A DNA stretch of 5,295 bases, from assembly GCA_934476075.1 (NCBI GenBank), contig CAKSNH010000042.1, positions 1-5,295 of the forward strand, written 5' to 3'. Each line of letters opens with the position of its first letter. Position 1 is the first letter of the stretch. Shown piece after piece: positions 1 through 5,223 of this stretch. The notes under the pieces are model-generated. The model was not told the DNA's origin. It ran no database searches and was given only the letters and a program-made list of their open reading frames with translations. The DNA is from an uncultured Clostridia bacterium. Its GTDB lineage: Bacteria > Bacillota > Clostridia > UBA1381. The translations under genes were made by a program, and so were the position numbers.

Positions 1-28
1 AAAAAAGCTCAGAACGGACAGACTGAAC
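1..28 (-). terminator. Possible minus-strand intrinsic terminator at the window edge
   Basis: Read on the minus strand, GTTCAG (28-23) can pair with CTGAGC (12-7), a 6-bp stem with one G-U pair and a 10-nt loop. It is followed directly by at least six T (6-1). If real, it would end transcription coming leftward from fbp about 180 nt after the fbp stop, or end another minus-strand transcript. The stem is short and the window stops at the T-run, so the call is weak. Confidence 0.3.
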
Positions 29-92
29 CCGAAGGCGTACAAAGGTACTCCGAGAGGTGAAGTATGTTCGTAGCAAAAGAGAAATAATAAAA
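1..92. other. Left-edge segment of unknown nature (gene tail, leader or dispersed repeat)
   Basis: This block is close to half G+C over positions 1-60, unlike the extremely AT-rich DNA that follows. Two plus-strand frames are open from the edge: one ends at TGA 58-60 (19 residues, ending GVQRYSER) and one at TAG 71-73 (ending KGTPRGEVCS). Either could be the tail of a gene convergent with fbp. A GAGGT at 54-58 sits 5 nt before ATG 64, which opens only a 7-residue frame (MFVAKEK, stop at 85-87). On the minus strand an ATG at about 104 opens a hydrophobic frame that runs off the window, but it has no ribosome binding site. I do not recognise any of these products. A copy of a dispersed intergenic element is also possible. 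Confidence 0.3.
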
Positions 93-117
93 GAAAAATC
101 ATGAAAGAAGATTTTTC
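93..117 (-). terminator. Weak terminator-like hairpin downstream of fbp
   Basis: GAAAAATC (93-100) and GATTTTTC (110-117) form an 8-bp inverted repeat with a 9-nt loop. On the minus strand the second arm is followed by a T-rich run (TTTTATTATTTC). It lies about 90 nt beyond the fbp stop and is the nearest hairpin plus T-tract for the azlC-azlD-fbp transcript. The stem has only two G-C pairs, so efficiency is doubtful. Confidence 0.35.
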
Positions 118-134
118 AACCTATAAAATATTGT

Positions 135-156
135 AATATTAAAACCTTTTAATATT
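135..156. repeat. Perfect 22-bp AT palindrome
   Basis: AATATTAAAA (135-144), two central C, then TTTTAATATT (147-156) make a perfect 10-bp dyad. The hexamer AATATT also occurs just before it at 127-132. It lies between the fbp stop and the left edge. It could be an mRNA 3'-end hairpin on either strand or simply AT-rich drift; no T-tract follows it on either strand. Confidence 0.6.
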
Positions 157-182
157 TATATAAGTATAGTCTTTTGCGGTCT

Positions 183-201
183 GGGGTTTTTAAACAGCCC
201 C
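183..201 (-). other. Short G4/C4 hairpin just after the fbp stop
   Basis: On the minus strand GGGG (201-198) can pair with CCCC (186-183) across an 11-nt loop, starting five bases past the fbp stop codon. The following bases (AGACCGCAAAAG) are not T-rich, so this is not a standard intrinsic terminator. It may instead protect the mRNA 3' end. Confidence 0.3.
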
Positions 202-205
202 TAAT

Positions 206-2167
206 CTATTGCTCTTTTATAGTACCTTGTTTGTAGGCTGTAACAAGTGCCTGTAATGCGTTGATTTTTTTTGCGGCAGCCATGCCGTCACCGGTATTTT
301 CAACTAAAATGCGTTTCGGAGCGGTATCTATAATGTCAAGTGTGGAGTGTATATCAAGCTCGTTTTTTATCGCCATTTCCACCGATTCAAACGAATCATG
401 TGCCGACAATAACAAGCCGTGCGAGTTGAACAGCAATGTATATCCAGCAATACCGGTCTGTGCCTGATATGCCCGTGACAGTCCGCCGTCTATGACAAGC
501 AGTTTACCGTTAGCCTTGACGGGATTTTCGCCCTTTTTGATTTTAACGGGCACATGACCGTTGATAATATGCGAATAGCTGTACGGCGAAATTCCGAACT
601 CGGCGAGGATTTTATTGCACGTTTCGGGATTGGAAATAAGGCTGTAATACGGGTCTTTGATTTCCAGCCAGGTGCTCTCGTCCTCGATAAAGTATCTCTC
701 GAATGAAGTCATTTTGTTCTTGCCGTACAAAGGCGAAGAAATTCCGCACCACAAAAACCACAAAAAGTCCTGTCCTTTCTGCTTTTTCTCCTTTTCCTTC
801 TCAAAATAGCCGTTTCTCGCCATGGTATCGGCGGCGTCAAGCAATTCACGTCCGCTCACCTTGCAGCCGTCCACGTCAACCTTTGCAAAGCTGCCGTCAT
901 CATTCATAGGTATACAGCCGTGGTACAATAGATTTGAATTGTAACACTTGTACATACTCCCCTTTGCGTATAGGAATTTGACGTGCTTTTGCAGTTTGTC
1001 GCTGTTTTTAAACGACATTTTAAGATTGTTCATCAGGGTCTGCTCCGCCTCGGTCAGCTCATACGGATTTTTCGGGTCGATTGTAGGGAAGTTGCGGTCT
1101 TTCAGCGGATAGATTTTTCCGTCAATATTAATGGTGTAGTTTTCATAGTCTATACGTTCAAGCATTAAATGGTTCGACATACCGTATTCGGGGTGACGTT
1201 TTATCGTCTGCCCTTCAAGCTTGAACTGGATAATCGCTATCGCTTTATGCACCTTTGCCCAATAATCCTTATCGTGCTGAGTGATGGTAACACGGTTCGG
1301 ATTTCTTGGCATGAAACATTCGCACGGGTCATTTGCATAGGTTTCCAGTGCGAAAACGGTAAGCGGACGAAGATTAATTCCGTAGCCTTCTTCCAGACAG
1401 TCGAAGTTGGTGTATTTTGTAGATATGGACAGCACGTTCGCTATACATACCAGACTGCCTGCCGCCGCACCCATCCATGATACGTCATGATTACCCCACT
1501 GTATATCGACAGAATGATAATTAAGCAGTCGGTCGAGGATAATATCGGCTCTCGGACCTCGGTCGAAAATGTCGCCGATTATGTGCAGTCTGCCGATTGC
1601 AAGACGCTGGATAAGATGCGATATTTCTATAATAAATTCGTCCGCCTGTCCAAGCTCGATTATGGCGGATATGGTTTCGTTGTAGTATTCGTCCTTGTCC
1701 TCGGCTACATCTACGTTTGCGTGGATAAGCTCGTCTATGACGTCACCAAGGCTGTCGGGAAGTGCCTTTCGGATATTCGCCCGTGTGTATTTTGCGGCGA
1801 TAAGCCGGCACACCTCAATAAGCCGGTACAGCGTGATTGCGTACCAATCGTCAATATTTTCGGTTGTGTTTTTGATAAGCTCCAATTTCTGTTCGGGATA
1901 ATATATCAGCGTGGCGAGCACCATGCGGTCATGCTTTGACAGGGTGTGACCGTAGATGGATTTTATTTTCGATTTGATAACACCCGACGCATTTTTTAAA
2001 ATGTGCAGAAAGGATTCGTATTCGCCGTGAATGTCGCTCATAAAATGCTCCGTCAGTTTCGGGAGCTTCTGTACGGACGATAATTTTATAATTTCGGTGC
2101 ACGCCGACTGCATGGTCGGATATTGCTCCGCCAACAGGGATAAGTAGTCTAAATTGTATTGATTCAT
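206..2167 (-). CDS. fbp: Fructose-1,6-bisphosphatase, class III
   Basis: Cytosolic gluconeogenic enzyme that hydrolyses fructose 1,6-bisphosphate to fructose 6-phosphate and phosphate. The 653 residues are near the usual length of the Firmicutes class III family (Bacillus subtilis Fbp is about 670). The metallophosphatase core is intact: SDIHGEY at 44-50 (D45, H47), GDIFDRG at 198-204, GNHD at 225-228 and NGH ending at H538, the expected metal ligands and catalytic groups. The stretch after H538 (VIDGGLSRAYQ) is also typical of the family. Family knowledge says these enzymes are Mn-dependent. I start at ATG 2167: AGGAGG at 2180-2175 lies 7 nt from it but only 4 nt from the adjacent in-frame GTG at 2170. 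It is the last gene of the azlC-azlD-fbp operon, 13 bases after the azlD stop, and its ribosome binding site directly abuts that stop. No truncation or frameshift is seen. Confidence 0.97.
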   Translation of the reverse strand: MNQYNLDYLSLLAEQYPTMQSACTEIIKLSSVQKLPKLTEHFMSDIHGEYESFLHILKNASGVIKSKIKSIYGHTLSKHDRMVLATLIYYPEQKLELIKNTTENIDDWYAITLYRLIEVCRLIAAKYTRANIRKALPDSLGDVIDELIHANVDVAEDKDEYYNETISAIIELGQADEFIIEISHLIQRLAIGRLHIIGDIFDRGPRADIILDRLLNYHSVDIQWGNHDVSWMGAAAGSLVCIANVLSISTKYTNFDCLEEGYGINLRPLTVFALETYANDPCECFMPRNPNRVTITQHDKDYWAKVHKAIAIIQFKLEGQTIKRHPEYGMSNHLMLERIDYENYTINIDGKIYPLKDRNFPTIDPKNPYELTEAEQTLMNNLKMSFKNSDKLQKHVKFLYAKGSMYKCYNSNLLYHGCIPMNDDGSFAKVDVDGCKVSGRELLDAADTMARNGYFEKEKEKKQKGQDFLWFLWCGISSPLYGKNKMTSFERYFIEDESTWLEIKDPYYSLISNPETCNKILAEFGISPYSYSHIINGHVPVKIKKGENPVKANGKLLVIDGGLSRAYQAQTGIAGYTLLFNSHGLLLSAHDSFESVEMAIKNELDIHSTLDIIDTAPKRILVENTGDGMAAAKKINALQALVTAYKQGTIKEQ

Positions 2168-2174
2168 CACTTGT

Positions 2175-2180
2175 CCTCCT
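2175..2180 (-). promoter_or_regulatory. Ribosome binding site deciding the fbp start
   Basis: AGGAGG on the minus strand begins immediately after the TAA of azlD (2183-2181). Spacing of 7 nt to ATG 2167, against 4 nt to GTG 2170, favours the ATG. Confidence 0.85.
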
Positions 2181-2480
2181 TTATATTAACAGGCTTACTA
2201 TACACGCCGCCGCTACCGCCGAAAGAGCGGTTGTCATAAGTCCTCTGCCAAAGTACGCCAATATCGCCGCAGTGACAAAGCCTGCCAGTGCGGACGGAAA
2301 ACTGCCGGTCGAATAGAAAATCGCCGGAAAGGTCATAGCCGACAGTACGGCATAGGGGATATAGTATAAAAATGATTTTATCCACTGATTTTGTATTTGT
2401 TTTTGAAAAAATGCGAGCGGTAACATTCTTATTAAATATGTCAGCCCTGCGGTAAGTATAATTGCTATTGCGTAGTTCAT
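2181..2480 (-). CDS. azlD: AzlD-type branched-chain amino acid exporter small subunit
   Basis: Small integral membrane protein of 99 residues, close to the usual size of about 100-110. Hydrophobic segments lie at roughly 3-24, 36-57 and 63-99, the last long enough for two helices. The TYLIRMLPL motif at 14-22 (T14, R18, P21) and the pattern YYIPYAVLSAMTFP in the second segment are characteristic of AzlD. Known role of the family: with AzlC it forms the LIV-E type exporter of branched-chain amino acids, first noted as azaleucine resistance in Bacillus subtilis. The substrate here is inferred from family only. The ATG overlaps the azlC stop as ATGA (2480-2477), which indicates translational coupling. 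AAGGAGG at 2497-2491, inside azlC, lies 10 nt upstream of the ATG. fbp follows 13 bases downstream. Confidence 0.9.
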   Translation of the reverse strand: MNYAIAIILTAGLTYLIRMLPLAFFQKQIQNQWIKSFLYYIPYAVLSAMTFPAIFYSTGSFPSALAGFVTAAILAYFGRGLMTTALSAVAAACIVSLLI

Positions 2481-3187
2481 TGTGTGTTATCCTCCTTGTG
2501 CGGAAAGAATGTCGCTCCGAGTGCGGCTGCAATGACGGAGGATATAATCATTTTCCAGCTGTCCGAAATTATGCCGAACAGCGGAATATAGTACAAAAGG
2601 CACGAAAATACCGCCGAAACAAGCACAACCGTAAATATTGATTTTTCGTGCCGTGCCGGTGTAAGTATAATTGCCAGAAACATTGCGTACAGGGATATTC
2701 CCATGGCGGCGGCGATGACGGGCGGAAGCAGGTCGGAGATGATTATTCCGAGCACTGTGCCCAAAATCCAGCCGATGTACGGGAGTGCGATAAGTCCGGT
2801 CATATAAGTATATGTGACTTTATGCGGTTTCATTGCCGCTACGGCGAAAACCTCGTCAGTTATGCCGAAGGATACGGCAAGCCTTTTTACAAACGGCATT
2901 TTTTCTATCTTCTGCGACAGACCGAGCGTCATAAGCATATAGCGTATGTTGATTACCAGTGTGGCAGCCACAAGTTCAACGTAAGTACCGCCCGCCATCA
3001 TAATATTAAGGACGGCGAACTGTCCCGACGATGTAAAGCACGTCATTGACATCATAAGCACGACTATCGGCGGTACTTTGCCGAGCATTCCGAGCATACC
3101 GAATGAGAATGATATTGGCAGATACCCCAGTCCGATAGGAAGTCCGTCCAGAATACCGTTTTTGAATTGAATTTTTTTGCTTTCCAA
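2477..3187 (-). CDS. azlC: AzlC-type branched-chain amino acid exporter large subunit
   Basis: Polytopic membrane protein of 236 residues, slightly shorter than Bacillus subtilis AzlC (about 254). Family features visible are FKNGILDGLPIGLGYLPISF at 8-27, SGQFAVLN at 54-61, INIRYMLM at 79-86 and FGITDEVF at 107-114 (D111, E112), followed by further hydrophobic segments to about residue 228. It is the large subunit that pairs with AzlD to export branched-chain amino acids; substrate specificity is inferred from the family. The start is a TTG: GAGGT at 3199-3195 lies 7 nt upstream, an in-frame TAA lies four codons further up, and the first internal Met is residue 31, inside the conserved N-terminal part. 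It is first in the operon, with a promoter at 3226-3254 and a leader of only about 32 nt. That leaves no room for a T-box or other leader switch, so control probably acts at the promoter. Confidence 0.92.
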   Translation of the reverse strand: MESKKIQFKNGILDGLPIGLGYLPISFSFGMLGMLGKVPPIVVLMMSMTCFTSSGQFAVLNIMMAGGTYVELVAATLVINIRYMLMTLGLSQKIEKMPFVKRLAVSFGITDEVFAVAAMKPHKVTYTYMTGLIALPYIGWILGTVLGIIISDLLPPVIAAAMGISLYAMFLAIILTPARHEKSIFTVVLVSAVFSCLLYYIPLFGIISDSWKMIISSVIAAALGATFFPHKEDNTQ

Positions 3188-3194
3188 GTTTGTT

Positions 3195-3199
3195 ACCTC
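3195..3199 (-). promoter_or_regulatory. Ribosome binding site supporting the TTG start of azlC
   Basis: GAGGT on the minus strand lies 7 nt before TTG 3187-3185. No ATG or GTG with a comparable site exists in frame before residue 31, so the non-ATG start is well supported. Confidence 0.75.
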
Positions 3200-3225
3200 G
3201 TTTTAATTTTATTAGTCTTAGGTTA

Positions 3226-3254
3226 ATTATATAATAGCCGACGCTGAAAATCAA
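3226..3254 (-). promoter_or_regulatory. Sigma-A type promoter of azlC-azlD-fbp
   Basis: On the minus strand the -35 element is TTGATT (3254-3249) and the -10 is TATAAT (3231-3226), 17 bases apart, near consensus. The predicted start point is about 3219, giving a leader of about 32 nt to the azlC TTG. The -10 lies inside a perfect 10-bp palindrome ATTATATAAT (3226-3235). An ACCATGC copy (3263-3269) lies just upstream of the -35 and could be an operator. Confidence 0.75.
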
Positions 3255-3262
3255 TAGGGCAG

Positions 3263-3519
3263 ACCATGCTGATGGGCGGAAATCTGTGATAAAAAAATAA
3301 CAAGCGAGGGAATTTTGTGATACATATTATATAGTAGAAACTAATGCAGATTATATAATATACATTTTTATCCATGAACAATTTTTTGTGAAATTTACGT
3401 CTTTTTTTTATGTGTACGGATTTTATGCTGATTGTAAAATGTGTATGAGTTAGATTTGTCAAACCTATTGCGTTTTTTTATCTTTGACCATGCGGTATGT
3501 ATCATGGCGGAAACCATGC
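3263..3519. repeat. Three copies of ACCATGC, one with a shared CGGAAA block
   Basis: ACCATGC occurs at 3263-3269, 3487-3493 and 3513-3519, and the shorter ACCATG at 3884-3889. The first two are preceded by G, and each is followed by ATGG(G)CGGAAA at 3272-3282 and 3504-3513, with 2 and 10 bases between blocks. CATGG at 3503-3507 can pair with CCATG at either 3488-3492 or 3514-3518, so the middle cluster can form alternative hairpins. It may be a set of regulator sites or a decayed repeat. Confidence 0.4.
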
Positions 3520-3624
3520 TATGACTAAAACAGAGCGATGTCCGCAAAAATAAAAATACTATATTATATAGGAAGAAATCAAATTAATTTTCATTGAAAT
3601 TTTGCGTTATGTAAACTTAAAGTC

Positions 3625-3644
3625 ATGTGACAAAAATGTCGCAT
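3625..3644. repeat. Imperfect dyad TGTGACA-AAAA-TGTCGCA
   Basis: Arms of 8 bases (3625-3632 and 3637-3644) flank a 4-base centre, with one mismatch in DNA that becomes a U-G pair in RNA. It could be a transcription factor operator, for example of the CRP/FNR type by general shape only, or a small hairpin. A run of six T follows about 8 bases later (3652-3657). No adjacent gene start or promoter gives it a clear role. Confidence 0.35.
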
Positions 3645-3732
3645 TACAGATTTTTTGTGATGTAAATAGTTGGCTGAAATTTGCCTAAAATATGTAAAAT
3701 ATATCATTAAAATTTTACTGATTTATTGGGCT

Positions 3733-3769
3733 AAATAAAAAAAGTGAGCAAATAAGCCATTTTTTATTT
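3733..3769. repeat. 10-bp AT-only inverted repeat
   Basis: AAATAAAAAA (3733-3742) and TTTTTTATTT (3760-3769) are perfect inverted copies around a 17-base loop. Outside and inside them GGCT (3729-3732) and AGCC (3755-3758) offer an alternative short pairing followed by a T-tract on the plus strand, a weak terminator shape. No plus-strand gene lies upstream that would need it. Confidence 0.35.
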
Positions 3770-3902
3770 TCGGATATATAAAAACAATAGGTATATTTTT
3801 TACTTTGGTGGAATATAATAGTAATAGGCTATATGTTTTATAGTGAAAAGTGACAAAAAAGGGGTGAAAATAATAAAAAAATAACCATGATTTTCAGTAA
3901 AA

Positions 3903-3919
3903 TGTAACAAGGTTGTTAC
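3903..3919 (+). promoter_or_regulatory. WalR (YycF) box-like site upstream of the 3D-domain gene
   Basis: TGTAAC (3903-3908), five bases, then TGTTAC (3914-3919) fits the known WalR consensus TGTWAH-N5-TGTWAH at every specified base. It ends 7 bases before the -35 hexamer, a position suited to activation. WalKR is known to control wall-remodelling genes in Firmicutes, including the 3D-domain gene yocH of Bacillus subtilis, so the target fits. The same bases also form a perfect dyad GTAACAA-GG-TTGTTAC, so another dimeric regulator is possible. Confidence 0.55.
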
Positions 3920-3926
3920 GAAACCA

Positions 3927-3955
3927 TTGACAACAGCCGAATTTTTCGTTATACT
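3927..3955 (+). promoter_or_regulatory. Sigma-A promoter of the 3D-domain gene
   Basis: TTGACA (3927-3932) and TATACT (3950-3955) are separated by 17 bases, matching 11 of 12 consensus positions. The predicted start point is about 3962, giving a leader of about 92 nt before ATG 4054. Confidence 0.85.
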
Positions 3956-3986
3956 GATTAACAATACGACGAAAAGTATGGCAGTA

Positions 3987-4033
3987 AGTTTTAAATGCGG
4001 TGAAAAAATTAAAGCCGCAGTGTATTTAAAACT
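3987..4033 (+). promoter_or_regulatory. Long 5'-leader hairpin upstream of the ribosome binding site
   Basis: AGTTTTAAA (3987-3995) pairs perfectly with TTTAAAACT (4025-4033), and TGCGG (3996-4000) with CCGCA (4015-4019). A U-G pair extends the inner stem, and a 5-nt bulge (4020-4024) lies on the 3' side. The loop is A-rich. It ends 8 nt before the AAGGAGGT site and has no T-run, so it is not a terminator. Roles in mRNA stability or access to the ribosome binding site are possible. It does not match any riboswitch class I know. Confidence 0.6.
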
Positions 4034-4036
4034 GAG

Positions 4037-4050
4037 TACCTAAGGAGGTA
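4037..4050 (+). promoter_or_regulatory. Ribosome binding site able to fold into a small hairpin
   Basis: AAGGAGGT (4042-4049) is a strong Shine-Dalgarno; its AGGAGG core (4043-4048) is 5 nt from ATG 4054. TACCT (4037-4041) can pair with AGGTA (4046-4050) around the tetraloop AAGG, partly hiding the site. The stem is only 5 bp, so any effect would be mild. Confidence 0.45.
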
Positions 4051-4053
4051 AGT

Positions 4054-5130
4054 ATGTTGAAACTAAAAGAAACATTGAAGAACTTCCCGAAAACTCGTAG
4101 TCGCTTAACAGCATTTTTATTACTTTGTGTTATTTGTATAGTATCTATGGGTGCGGTTAATGATGCGGCGGTAAAAGAGATTACCGTGCGTGACGTTAAC
4201 GTTTATGAAAATGCTGATAACTCTATTGTTGTAAAAACAAGACAAGCAACCGTTGGACAACTTCTAAGCGAAAACAATATCGTCCTTGGGGAATATGATA
4301 ATATCAATTTCCTATGCGACGAAGAGTTAAGCGATGATTCCACTATTATAATTAGACGTGGTATACCGTTTATGGTAGCGACTGCTGATGGCTTAACACA
4401 AACATCAACAACAAAAGCTACTGTGGGTGAAGCTCTTATCGAGGCCGGAGTTTCGGTCGAAGAACTTGACGAGGTAGACCCGCCTGTGGATACAGCCGTT
4501 TGGGCTGATATGACTGTTACTGTGGCGAAGGTTACAGTGGACAAAATAGTCGTTGAGGAAAATATTCCTTACACTACGAGTAAACAGGAAACGGATTCAC
4601 TTTACAAAGGTGAAAAGGAAACAGTGCAGCGTGGTGAGAATGGTTTGAAGTCCGTTGTGTATGAAGTGACATACAAGGACGGAGTTGAAATTTCAAGAGA
4701 TTCTGTCAGCGAAGAAACTATTTATGAACCAAAGGCAGAGATTGTAAAAGTAGGAACAAAGGCGAAGGCTGCGGCGGTGCAGTCGACTGACAGTCTGCCG
4801 TCAAGAGGCAGTATCAGATACAAGGCGTCTTACAAGATGCGTGCAACTGCGTATGACCCATCTCCGTCGGCTAACGGCGGACACACGACAACAGCAACCG
4901 GTACGGCTATAAAACATGGTGTTGTGGCAGTTGACCCTAGTGTTATACCGCTTGGTTCGAGACTTTATATCGAGTCGGCAGACGGCGGAAAATCATGGGT
5001 ATACGGTTATGCTATCGCCGGTGATACAGGCGGTGCTATTAAAGGAAACAAGATTGATTTATGCTATAATTCAAGAAGTGAGGCATATTCATTCGGTGTA
5101 AGACAGGCGAATGTGTATGTGCTTGACTGA
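4054..5130 (+). CDS. DUF348-G5-3D domain cell-wall remodelling protein (YabE/Sps-like)
   Basis: Probable peptidoglycan-acting protein of 358 residues, exported or anchored outside the membrane. A basic N-terminus (K3-R17) is followed by one hydrophobic segment (about 18-35) with no clear cleavage site. Next come two DUF348 repeats (about 41-82 and 98-141, each with an ATVGxxL motif), a G5 domain (about 160-235), an Ala/Ser linker and a C-terminal 3D domain (about 260-358). The three aspartates that name the 3D domain are present as AVDPSVIPLGS (D294), AGDTGG (D324) and NKIDLCY (D335). 3D domains share the double-psi beta-barrel fold of MltA lytic transglycosylases, and related Sps/YuiC proteins cleave glycan. 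The layout is like actinobacterial RpfB, with 3D in place of the lysozyme-like Rpf domain. The gene is monocistronic, with its own promoter, WalR-like box and terminator. Catalytic activity is inferred. Confidence 0.92.
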   Translation: MLKLKETLKNFPKTRSRLTAFLLLCVICIVSMGAVNDAAVKEITVRDVNVYENADNSIVVKTRQATVGQLLSENNIVLGEYDNINFLCDEELSDDSTIIIRRGIPFMVATADGLTQTSTTKATVGEALIEAGVSVEELDEVDPPVDTAVWADMTVTVAKVTVDKIVVEENIPYTTSKQETDSLYKGEKETVQRGENGLKSVVYEVTYKDGVEISRDSVSEETIYEPKAEIVKVGTKAKAAAVQSTDSLPSRGSIRYKASYKMRATAYDPSPSANGGHTTTATGTAIKHGVVAVDPSVIPLGSRLYIESADGGKSWVYGYAIAGDTGGAIKGNKIDLCYNSRSEAYSFGVRQANVYVLD

Positions 5131-5174
5131 TGTTAAAATAAAATTAAATTTGATAAATAAACTTTTCGTGTATG

Positions 5175-5204
5175 CAGAGCTATGGGAACATGGCTCTGTT
5201 TTTT
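5175..5204 (+). terminator. Intrinsic terminator of the 3D-domain gene
   Basis: CAGAGCTATG (5175-5184) pairs with CATGGCTCTG (5189-5198), a 10-bp stem with one U-G pair closed by a GGAA (GNRA type) tetraloop. Six T follow (5199-5204). It lies 45 bases past the stop codon of the 3D-domain gene. The minus strand lacks a matching T-run, so it works in one direction. Confidence 0.92.
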
Positions 5205-5223
5205 GTTGGGGGGAAATTAGGAT

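Larger units (their letters stand above)
3255..3902. other. AT-rich divergent intergenic region without a credible gene
   Basis: About 650 bases between the two divergent promoters. Open frames here are short, lysine/tyrosine/isoleucine-rich and lack ribosome binding sites. Many A and T tracts suggest curved DNA. Visible structure is limited to the ACCATG motif copies (3263, 3487, 3513, 3884), an imperfect dyad at 3625-3644 and a 10-bp AT inverted repeat (3733-3742 with 3760-3769). A TATAAT at 3814-3819 has no good -35. I cannot identify a small RNA here, but the length is greater than two promoters need. Confidence 0.6.

Noticed and set aside
1487..1939. 150-residue plus-strand open frame inside fbp
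   Set aside because: It lies wholly antisense to the well-conserved fbp coding region, has no ribosome binding site and no recognisable domain; it is a shadow frame.
2168..2170. GTG as the fbp start
   Set aside because: It is in frame and adjacent, but it is only 4 nt from AGGAGG, whereas the next codon, ATG, has the better 7-nt spacing.
2648..3049. 133-residue plus-strand open frame inside azlC
   Set aside because: Antisense to azlC, rich in Cys and His by chance of the reversed codons, and without a start signal.
3188..3225. A T-box or amino-acid attenuator before azlC
   Set aside because: The predicted leader is about 32 nt and AT-rich, with no terminator hairpin or T-box sequence.
3223..3462. 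79-residue minus-strand frame upstream of azlC
   Set aside because: It begins at a TTG without a Shine-Dalgarno, has a low-complexity Lys/Tyr/Ile composition, and runs across the azlC -35 and most of its -10 element.
3431..3462. Minus-strand TTGACA (3462-3457) with TACAAT (3436-3431)
   Set aside because: The spacing is 20 bases, too long for a normal sigma-A promoter, and no gene lies suitably downstream.
3887..3907. Short plus-strand frame from ATG 3887
   Set aside because: Only six codons before the stop, the nearest GGGGTG is over 20 nt away, and it lies upstream of the promoter.
3956..4053. A c-di-AMP (ydaO/yuaA) riboswitch, often found before wall hydrolase genes
   Set aside because: The leader of about 92 nt is too short and lacks the conserved GC-rich core; only a simple hairpin is present.
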